A program made the position numbers and the translations under genes. A stretch of 7,155 nt of DNA from an uncultured Alcaligenaceae bacterium (GTDB lineage Bacteria > Pseudomonadota > Gammaproteobacteria > Burkholderiales > Burkholderiaceae_B), in NCBI GenBank assembly GCA_937897265.1, contig CALCPT010000326.1:1-7155 (forward strand), written 5' to 3'. The notes under the pieces are model-generated. The model saw only the letters and a list, made by a program, of their open reading frames with translations. It ran no database searches and was not told the origin of the DNA. Positions 1 to 5,363 of this stretch are shown here, piece by piece; the first letter of the stretch is position 1; every line of letters starts with the position of its first letter.

Positions 1-42
1 ACGATTGACATATTGAATAGCAACCTAACGTTAAAAAATATT

Positions 43-73
43 TTGACAACATTACAGCAGAAATCACTAGAAT
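43..73 (+). promoter_or_regulatory. Candidate sigma-70 promoter of the Lrp-type gene, with overlapping palindrome
   Basis: A perfect TTGACA (43-48) is followed after a 19-base spacer by TAGAAT (68-73, five of six consensus bases). The spacer is slightly longer than ideal. This would start transcription near base 80 and leave a leader of about 54 bases before the preferred GTG at 134. A 10-base palindrome AAAATATTTT (35-44) overlaps the -35 box. Lrp-family proteins bind AT-rich, palindrome-like sites and commonly repress their own genes, so autoregulation is a reasonable inference. A second TTGACA at 5-10 has no convincing -10 partner. Confidence 0.45.
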
Positions 74-133
74 AAAGTCTTTACGCAATGATTTCGCCTG
101 CCTTTCACCGCTTTGACTTTTCGGATCTGCGCC

Positions 134-619
134 GTGACCATTAAAGAACCTTCGCGACCACTTGATCGCATTGACCTGAAAATACTCGATGTCTTACAAC
201 GCGATGGTCGCATCTCGATGACCGACCTAGCCGAGCGGGTCAACCTCTCGGCAACCCCTTGTTCAGAGCGCGTTCGACGCTTAGAGCGTGAGGGCATCAT
301 CATGGGCTATTACGCTCGCGTCAACCCCGCCGCGCTGGGCAAAAATCTTTTAGTGTTTCTCGAGATCAAACTCTCAACGAAATCCGACGACGTCTTTGAA
401 AAGGTCAAGAAAGAGCTTGAGTACGTTCCTGAGGTCATGGAGTGTCACCTCGTATCAGGCGATTTCGATTACCTGATCAAAGCACGCTTGTCTGAGATGG
501 GCAAGTATCGGCAATTGCTGGGCGAAATCCTCAAGCGTCTGCCGGCCTCGGCAGAGTCGCGTAGTTACGTTGTCATGGAAGAAATCAAAGAAACGCTGTA
601 CTTGACGGTTGATCGCTAA
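134..619 (+). CDS. Lrp/AsnC-family transcriptional regulator
   Basis: This encodes a DNA-binding regulator of the feast/famine (Lrp/AsnC) family. Such proteins form dimers and higher oligomers and respond to amino acids. With the GTG start at 134 the protein has 161 residues, the usual family length. Residues about 11-60 form the AsnC-type helix-turn-helix, with the signature LSATPCSERVRRLE (38-51). Residues about 73-157 are the RAM ligand-binding domain, with the hallmark GDFDYLIKARL (109-119). An earlier in-frame TTG at 113 would add seven residues but has no Shine-Dalgarno sequence; GTG 134 has a weak GGA eight bases upstream and gives the typical N-terminus ahead of RPLDRIDLKILDVL. The stop TAA (617-619) overlaps the stop of the convergent MocR gene. 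The regulated genes are not evident; a target divergent from it, beyond base 1, is possible. The family is certain, the effector is unknown. Confidence 0.93.
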   Translation: MTIKEPSRPLDRIDLKILDVLQRDGRISMTDLAERVNLSATPCSERVRRLEREGIIMGYYARVNPAALGKNLLVFLEIKLSTKSDDVFEKVKKELEYVPEVMECHLVSGDFDYLIKARLSEMGKYRQLLGEILKRLPASAESRSYVVMEEIKETLYLTVDR

Positions 620-2025
620 GCCAGCGTACGAATGAAATCCCACAAAACGGGATGGTCTGAGTTGGCCACATTAAAACGAAACCAGTTCGAAGCGCGATCC
701 TCCGGCCGAAAATAGGCTCCGGGAGCCAGCCAGATGCCATGTTGCAAAGCGCGGGTTGCGACACCCGAACTGTGCTTCGGATCAATCGGCAAACGTCCCC
801 ACACAAATAAACCGGCATCGGGTTGCGCAAAAATCTCGACCCCCACTGCCTGCATACTGGCGCATACACGCTGATGCGAATGTCTTAATTTTTCGATTAA
901 AAACTTCAAATGTTGCTGGTAGTGCCCCTCGGTCAAGACATTGGCCACCAAGCGCTCGGTCACCTCGGAAGAGGTTAAGCCAACCGCCATTTTGCTGCGG
1001 GCCAAGCTTGCCAGTATGTCGGCATGTGCAGCCACATAGCCCACCCGCAGCGTAGGCGCGATCGTTTTCGAGAACCCTGATATGTAGATGACACGACGCA
1101 GCCCTTCGAGCGCGGCGAGGCACGGTGCACCTTCGGTTGCAAGCTCGCGATAGATATCGTCTTCGATGACCCACAAGCCGTGCTGATCGGCGATCTCAAG
1201 CAAGCGCTTAGCACTATCCAAAGGTAGCGTGGTGCCCGAAGGATTTTGCAACACGGTATTCACAAAGATCGCTTTGGGGCGCGCACGCTTGATAAGTTGC
1301 GAGAGCTGATCAAGATCATGACCATCGGCGTTACGCGGTAAGCCCACAACCTTTAAGCCCGCGAGCTGCAAAATTTGCAGTAAATTGCAATAACAAGGGT
1401 CTTCAACAATGACCGTGTCACCAGGTCGCAGCAACGTGCGCACCACCAAATCAAGTGCTTGCGTTGCACCCTGCGTCAGCAGCACATTTGTAACCTCGGC
1501 GGGTATGTCATTGCGCCTGAGTCTTGCCGCAATTTGCTCGCGCAGCGTCGCCATCCCGTAGGGGTGCCCGTAGCCACCAAAGCGCGGGCCAGGCACACGG
1601 CTCAAGGTGCGCAACGCGTGCTGCAAACCACTTTCGTTGATCCACTCACCGGGTATCCAACCACAACCCGCCTTGATCGGCACCGAGTGGTCGGCAAAGA
1701 CATCTGACAACAGCCAGGCCGCGTTCAAGGTCGGAGCAGACCACTCGGGCGTGACTGAGGGCGGCGGCGACCGCTTATCCACCACCCGATACGAGGCACC
1801 GCGCTTTGCCACAACCTGCCCAGACGCCACCAAGCGCTGATAAGCCTCTGAGACGGTAAAGGCACTTAGACCCTGCTCACGTGCGAGTTGGCGTACAGAA
1901 GGTAAGGCGTCGCCGGCCCGTAAGGCGCGGGTAGCGATGGCGGCCGTCAGCGTGGCGACAATTTGCTCGACCAAGCTGCGCTCAGCGTTTCGATCAAGGT
2001 TCAGGGTGAAAGCCAAGTTTGGCAC
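616..2025 (-). CDS. MocR/PdxR-family regulator (GntR winged helix fused to aminotransferase-like domain)
   Basis: A 469-residue fusion typical of MocR regulators. Residues about 13-82 form the GntR winged helix-turn-helix (LPSVRQLAREQGLSAFTVSEAY lies within it, 41-62). A Pro-rich linker (about 85-98) leads to a fold-type I aminotransferase domain (about 115-469). PLP-site features are intact: NPSG (261-264), IEDDIY (287-292), the Schiff-base lysine K320 in SGFSKTIAP, R327 in LRVGY, and R450 in WFRFN as the likely carboxylate-binding arginine. Family members sense PLP or a PLP-amino acid adduct and usually control the adjacent divergent gene, here the aminotransferase at 2209. The GTG at 2025 directly follows an in-frame TAG and has no Shine-Dalgarno; a TTG at 2016 (466 residues) has AGGTG six bases upstream and may be the true start. 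Its ligand is unknown; a substrate or product of the neighbouring aminotransferase is the obvious guess. Confidence 0.93.
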   Translation of the reverse strand: MPNLAFTLNLDRNAERSLVEQIVATLTAAIATRALRAGDALPSVRQLAREQGLSAFTVSEAYQRLVASGQVVAKRGASYRVVDKRSPPPSVTPEWSAPTLNAAWLLSDVFADHSVPIKAGCGWIPGEWINESGLQHALRTLSRVPGPRFGGYGHPYGMATLREQIAARLRRNDIPAEVTNVLLTQGATQALDLVVRTLLRPGDTVIVEDPCYCNLLQILQLAGLKVVGLPRNADGHDLDQLSQLIKRARPKAIFVNTVLQNPSGTTLPLDSAKRLLEIADQHGLWVIEDDIYRELATEGAPCLAALEGLRRVIYISGFSKTIAPTLRVGYVAAHADILASLARSKMAVGLTSSEVTERLVANVLTEGHYQQHLKFLIEKLRHSHQRVCASMQAVGVEIFAQPDAGLFVWGRLPIDPKHSSGVATRALQHGIWLAPGAYFRPEDRASNWFRFNVANSDHPVLWDFIRTLA

Positions 2026-2078
2026 CTAGTTGGTGAAAGCGGGCAGGTCCGTCAGACGAGTTAGGGTGACGGCTATCC

Positions 2079-2100
2079 GCGGTTGCCCCACAACAACCGC
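2079..2100 (-). repeat. Small GC-rich inverted repeat in the MocR leader
   Basis: GCGGTTG (2079-2085) and CAACCGC (2094-2100) are perfect 7-base inverted arms around an 8-base loop. If the MocR gene is transcribed from the region of the large inverted repeat, this hairpin lies in its mRNA leader, roughly 55-75 bases before the start codon. No T-run follows on the minus strand, so it is not an intrinsic terminator. It could be a leader structure, a protein site or chance. Confidence 0.35.
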
Positions 2101-2112
2101 AGCGATCTTGTA

Positions 2113-2152
2113 ACCAGTACAGTTTGCCACATATTTGTGCAACTGTACTGGT
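2113..2152. promoter_or_regulatory. Long inverted repeat, candidate MocR operator
   Basis: ACCAGTACAGTT (2113-2124) and AACTGTACTGGT (2141-2152) are perfect 12-base inverted arms. The symmetry continues inward: the left side to 2131 and the right side from 2136 pair fully except for one extra T and one extra C on the left, leaving a TATT centre (2132-2135). It sits in the divergent region between the MocR gene and the aminotransferase gene. The arms can also be read as imperfect direct repeats offset by 28 bases (seven of ten positions), and several known MocR regulators bind paired direct repeats. Its right edge falls where the -35 box of the aminotransferase promoter would be, which suits an activator. 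That MocR binds here is inferred from position. Confidence 0.7.
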
Positions 2153-2172
2153 CGCAACACGCCTCGCAGCGC

Positions 2173-2178
2173 TACAGT
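2173..2178 (+). promoter_or_regulatory. Candidate -10 box of the aminotransferase gene
   Basis: TACAGT matches four of six -10 consensus bases. Seventeen bases upstream, at 2150-2155, is GGTCGC, which does not resemble TTGACA, and this position touches the right arm of the inverted repeat. A weak -35 overlapped by an operator is the usual design of an activator-dependent promoter. Transcription would start near 2185 and give a leader of about 24 bases. The assignment rests on spacing only. Confidence 0.3.
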
Positions 2179-2198
2179 GAGCGTACAACCCGATTACC

Positions 2199-2202
2199 GG
2201 AG
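2199..2202 (+). promoter_or_regulatory. Shine-Dalgarno sequence fixing the aminotransferase start
   Basis: GGAG lies six bases before the ATG at 2209. It decides the start, because the reading frame is open upstream to about 2083 and would otherwise add 42 residues with no resemblance to the family, encoded across the operator region. Confidence 0.8.
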
Positions 2203-2208
2203 AACCCC

Positions 2209-3555
2209 ATGAACGCTGTCACCGAAGCCGTTAGCTTGTCCAACAATGTGGACATGACCAATTTCTGGATGCCTTTCACTGGCAACCGCCAGTTCAAAGC
2301 TGCCCCGCGCATTCTTAAAAGCGCCAAAGATATGCACTTCACCACCATGGATGGCCAAAAGGTGCTTGATGCAAGCGCCGGCCTCTGGTGTGTCAACGCC
2401 GGTCACGGTCGCACCGAAATCATCGAGGCCGTGCACAAGCAGATGCAAGAGCTTGATTACGCGCCACCCTTTCAGATGGCCCACCCGTTAGCGTTTGAAG
2501 CCGCAAAAGTTGTTGCGGGCGTCATGCCAAAAGGCTTAGATCGCATCTTTTTTGCAAACTCGGGCTCTGAGGCCGTGGACACCGCACTCAAGATGGCACT
2601 GGCCTATCATCGCGCGCGTGGCGAAGGCCAGCGTACCCGTTTGATTGGCCGCGAGCGCGGTTACAGCGGCGTAGGCTTCGGCGGCATTTCAGTTGGCGGC
2701 ATCGTTGCTAACCGCAAGGCCTATTCAGCCAACCTGATTCCTGGTGTCGATCATTTGCCGCACACCCACAGCATTCCTGACATGGGTTTCAGCAAAGGTC
2801 AGCCGCAATGGGGTATGCACTTGGCTGATCACCTTGAAGCCTTGTGTGCCTTACACGATGCCTCGACCATTGCAGCCGTAATCGTCGAGCCCGTTGCTGG
2901 CTCAACCGGCGTGTTGGTACCGCCTGTAGGTTACCTTCAGCGTCTGCGCGAACTCTGCTCTAAGCATGGCATCTTGCTGATTTTTGATGAGGTGATCACA
3001 GGCTTTGGTCGTTTAGGTAAAGCGACTGCCAGCGAATTTTTTGGCGTGACCCCCGATATGATTACGATGGCCAAAGCGATCAACAACGCTTCGATCCCGA
3101 TGTCAGCTGTCGCAGCTAACACCCAGATCTATGACGCCATTATTAACGCCAGCCCAGCCAATGCGATTGAAATGTTTCACGGCTACACCTATTCATCGCA
3201 CCCCGCCGCTGCCGCTGCCTGCCTGGCAACTCAAGAGATCTACAAGCGCGAAAAGTTATTCGATCGCTCGTTGGGTCTGGCACCAAAATTTGAAAAAGCC
3301 ATCCACGCCCTGCGTGGCGAACCTTACGTCAAAGACATCCGCAACCTTGGCTTGATGGGTGCGGTTGAGCTTGAGTCACGCGCAGGTGCGCCAGGTGCAC
3401 GTGCGTATGACGTGTTCTTGAAGTGCTTAGAAATGGGCGTGTTAGTTCGCTACACAGGCGACAGCTTGGCGTTTTCGCCACCACTGATCGTCAGCGAAGA
3501 CCAAATTGATGAAATTTTCAATACGGTCAAAAAAGCAATTCATATGGTCGCTTAA
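2209..3555 (+). CDS. Omega-amino acid:pyruvate aminotransferase (beta-alanine:pyruvate type, class III)
   Basis: A PLP-dependent cytosolic enzyme that transfers the amino group of an omega-amino acid or amine to pyruvate, giving L-alanine and, from beta-alanine, malonate semialdehyde. The 448 residues match the usual length of this family in Pseudomonas. Visible residues: W60 in ASAGLWCVNAGHG at the active-site entrance, NSGSEA (117-122) for the PLP phosphate, D260 in IFDEVITGFGR for the pyridine nitrogen, the Schiff-base lysine K289 in MAKAINN, and R414 in VLVRYTGDS, the position of the arginine that lets the family accept both omega-amino acids and alpha-carboxylates. In many relatives a malonate/methylmalonate semialdehyde dehydrogenase gene (mmsA) follows; here a terminator follows instead. 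The divergent MocR gene is the probable regulator. The family is firm; taurine, GABA or a polyamine product are alternatives to beta-alanine as the physiological substrate. Confidence 0.92.
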   Translation: MNAVTEAVSLSNNVDMTNFWMPFTGNRQFKAAPRILKSAKDMHFTTMDGQKVLDASAGLWCVNAGHGRTEIIEAVHKQMQELDYAPPFQMAHPLAFEAAKVVAGVMPKGLDRIFFANSGSEAVDTALKMALAYHRARGEGQRTRLIGRERGYSGVGFGGISVGGIVANRKAYSANLIPGVDHLPHTHSIPDMGFSKGQPQWGMHLADHLEALCALHDASTIAAVIVEPVAGSTGVLVPPVGYLQRLRELCSKHGILLIFDEVITGFGRLGKATASEFFGVTPDMITMAKAINNASIPMSAVAANTQIYDAIINASPANAIEMFHGYTYSSHPAAAAACLATQEIYKREKLFDRSLGLAPKFEKAIHALRGEPYVKDIRNLGLMGAVELESRAGAPGARAYDVFLKCLEMGVLVRYTGDSLAFSPPLIVSEDQIDEIFNTVKKAIHMVA

Positions 3556-3570
3556 GTTTGCGCTTAAGCC

Positions 3571-3604
3571 CAACAAAGAAAGCGCCTCGGCGCTTTTTTT
3601 GTTG
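3571..3604 (+). terminator. Intrinsic terminator after the aminotransferase gene
   Basis: Arms 3571-3585 and 3590-3604 pair over 15 bases (one G-U pair) around a CTCG tetraloop. The GC core GCGC/GCGC is followed by seven T. The A-rich left arm would supply a U-run on the other strand too, so it could act in both directions. It separates the aminotransferase from the gamma-glutamyltransferase gene. Just before it, CGCTTAAG occurs twice (3549-3556, 3561-3568), the first copy containing the stop codon. Confidence 0.9.
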
Positions 3605-3676
3605 TAGCGTGCTTCGATGGCGCTGACAACAAGCCAGAAGCGACGCCAACGATTATGATGGGGTCAACGTAATACT

Positions 3677-3702
3677 GCCGTGACTCGTCGTACAGTCATG
3701 GC
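3677..3702. repeat. Imperfect inverted repeat upstream of the gamma-glutamyltransferase gene
   Basis: GCCGTGACT (3677-3685) and AGTCATGGC (3694-3702) pair over nine bases with one G-U pair around an 8-base loop. The right side includes GTACAGT (3690-3696), the same seven bases as in the left arm of the large inverted repeat at 2118-2123 plus its preceding G at 2117 offset (GTACAGT, 2117-2123). It lies about 60 bases before the start codon and may be an operator or leader hairpin. Nearby TATGAT (3654-3659) resembles a -10 box but lacks a good -35 partner. Confidence 0.3.
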
Positions 3703-3761
3703 GTCATGTCGCAGGGGCATTGGGTCCCGGTCACTTAACCTTCGCAGGAATCTTTTCACTC

Positions 3762-5363
3762 ATGAACTGGCAACTCCCATTTCAGTCTGGCCGCCAACCC
3801 GTGTTGGCACGCAATATCGTTTCAACGTCGCAACCGCTCGCTTCGCAAGCGGGCGCGGCTGTATTTGCGCGTGGTGGCAATGCCATCGACGCCGCCATTG
3901 CTGCGGCCATCACGCTGACAGTCGTTGAGCCCACCATGAACGGTATTGGCGGTGACGGTTTCTCGATTATTTGGGATGGTAAAAAGCTGCACGGACTGAA
4001 CGCCTCGGGGCGTGCACCTGCGGCCTGGTCGCCCGAGCGGTTTAAGGGGATGGACACCATGCCCAAGAATGGCTGGGAGTCAGTCACTGTACCCGGTGCC
4101 GTTTCGCAATGGGTTGCGTTGTCAAACAAGTTTGGTCAACTGCCCTTTGAAGATTTATTCAAAGACGCTATTCGTCATGCGCGCGAAGGGTTTCCTGTTA
4201 GCCCCGTCATCTCTAAGCAATGGGCGGCTGCAGTCAAGGACCTAGCGCAACATCCAGGCTTTAGCGCATTTATGCCGAATGGTCGCGCACCAGCAACAGG
4301 CGAGATCTGGAAGTTTGCTGATCAAGCTGACACGCTAGAAGACATCGCACGCACCAAGGGCGAGTCGTTTTATCGTGGTCGTTTGGCAAAAATGATTGCA
4401 GCGTTCTCGGCTGAATGCGGTGCCGCGATGACCGAAGCGGATTTGGCTGCGCATCAAGCCGACTGGGTCGAGCCTATCTCGACCAACTTTCGCGGCTACG
4501 ACGTGCATGAGATTCCGCCAAATGGTCAAGGTCTCACTGCGCTGCTAGCACTGAACATCATCGAACACCTGCCTTACAACGAAACCGCCCCAGGCTCGGC
4601 AGAACGCATGCACTTAGAAGTGGAAGCCATGCGCGTGGCCTTTGCCGATCTGTATGCGCACGTTGCTGACCCTGAGTTTATGAAAGTCAGTGCAAAAGAT
4701 TTGCTCAGCAAATCCTATGCACGTGAGCGCGCCAAACTGATCGACCCGAAAAAAGCCGGCACCTACGCAGCGGGGCAACCACCCTCGGGCGGCACTATTT
4801 ATTTGTGCGCGTCTGATGCAGACGGTCGCATGATTTCGTTTATTCAATCTAACTTCAAAGGCTTTGGTTCTGGCGTGGTCGTACCTAAAACTGGTATCGC
4901 GCTACAAAATCGCGGCTCTGGTTTTGTGACGACCCCTGGCCATCCAAATCAAGTCGCGGGCGGCAAGCGCCCCATGCACACCATCATCCCAGCCTTCATG
5001 ACGCGTGATGGCCAACCTGAGATGGCCTTTGGCGTGATGGGTGGCAACATGCAGGCACAAGGCCATATGCAAATGGTGTTGCGTCGTGTTGTTGAACAGC
5101 ACAACCCACAGGCTTGCTCAGATGCGCCGCGCTGGCGCATCAATGATGTCGCCGAACTCACGGTTGAAGCCACTGTTAGCCCCGCTGTGGTTGCAGGGCT
5201 CAAAGCGATGGGCCACGCGCCTATCGTGGCACCTGCCGACAGTACTGATTTTGGTAGTGCACAGTTGGTTGCTCGCTTAGGCGAACAACAATCAAGTACC
5301 GGGCCATTTGCCTATGCCGCGGGTTCTGATCATCGCCGCGATGGTGAGGCAGTAGGGTACTAA
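3762..5363 (+). CDS. Gamma-glutamyltransferase family protein (Ntn-hydrolase, peptidase family T3), cytosolic type
   Basis: A 533-residue member of the gamma-glutamyltranspeptidase family, which hydrolyses or transfers gamma-glutamyl groups such as that of glutathione and matures by self-cleavage into two subunits. Visible blocks are GGNAIDAAIAAAI (38-50), ASGRAPAAW (81-89, R84 likely binding the substrate carboxylate), PPNGQGLTAL (252-261), the probable nucleophile T345 in SGGTIYLCASDADG, SNFKGFGSGVVVP (363-375), QNRGSGF (382-388), VMGGNMQAQGH (425-435) and the C-terminal DHRRDGEAVGY. The GGT-IYLC form of the cleavage site differs from the TTH form of the periplasmic enzyme of E. coli. There is no signal peptide, so it should act in the cytoplasm. 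The ATG at 3762 gives the usual MNW-LP-QS N-terminus, although its AGGA is rather far upstream (3746-3749). The family is firm; the natural substrate is unknown. Confidence 0.9.
   Translation: MNWQLPFQSGRQPVLARNIVSTSQPLASQAGAAVFARGGNAIDAAIAAAITLTVVEPTMNGIGGDGFSIIWDGKKLHGLNASGRAPAAWSPERFKGMDTMPKNGWESVTVPGAVSQWVALSNKFGQLPFEDLFKDAIRHAREGFPVSPVISKQWAAAVKDLAQHPGFSAFMPNGRAPATGEIWKFADQADTLEDIARTKGESFYRGRLAKMIAAFSAECGAAMTEADLAAHQADWVEPISTNFRGYDVHEIPPNGQGLTALLALNIIEHLPYNETAPGSAERMHLEVEAMRVAFADLYAHVADPEFMKVSAKDLLSKSYARERAKLIDPKKAGTYAAGQPPSGGTIYLCASDADGRMISFIQSNFKGFGSGVVVPKTGIALQNRGSGFVTTPGHPNQVAGGKRPMHTIIPAFMTRDGQPEMAFGVMGGNMQAQGHMQMVLRRVVEQHNPQACSDAPRWRINDVAELTVEATVSPAVVAGLKAMGHAPIVAPADSTDFGSAQLVARLGEQQSSTGPFAYAAGSDHRRDGEAVGY

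Noticed and set aside
88..144. Short ATG frame of 18 codons overlapping the start of the Lrp gene, possible leader peptide
   Set aside because: No Shine-Dalgarno sequence, no run of regulatory codons, no attenuator-like hairpins; chance explains it.
782..1214. Additional frames inside the MocR gene on both strands
   Set aside because: They are shadows of the well-supported MocR coding sequence, with no domain-like content.
2005..2040. Direct repeat GGTGAAAGC (2005-2013 and 2032-2040) at the MocR start
   Set aside because: One copy is inside the coding sequence and the other just upstream; a single nine-base repeat with no further support could be chance or a minor duplication.
2083..2208. 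In-frame upstream extension of the aminotransferase by 42 residues
   Set aside because: It crosses the inverted repeat and promoter region, has no family-like sequence, and the ATG at 2209 has a good GGAG and gives the normal 448-residue length.
3720..3761. Upstream TTG start of the gamma-glutamyltransferase (14 extra residues)
   Set aside because: The usual family N-terminus begins at the ATG at 3762; the extra residues form no signal peptide and the TTG has no well-spaced ribosome site.
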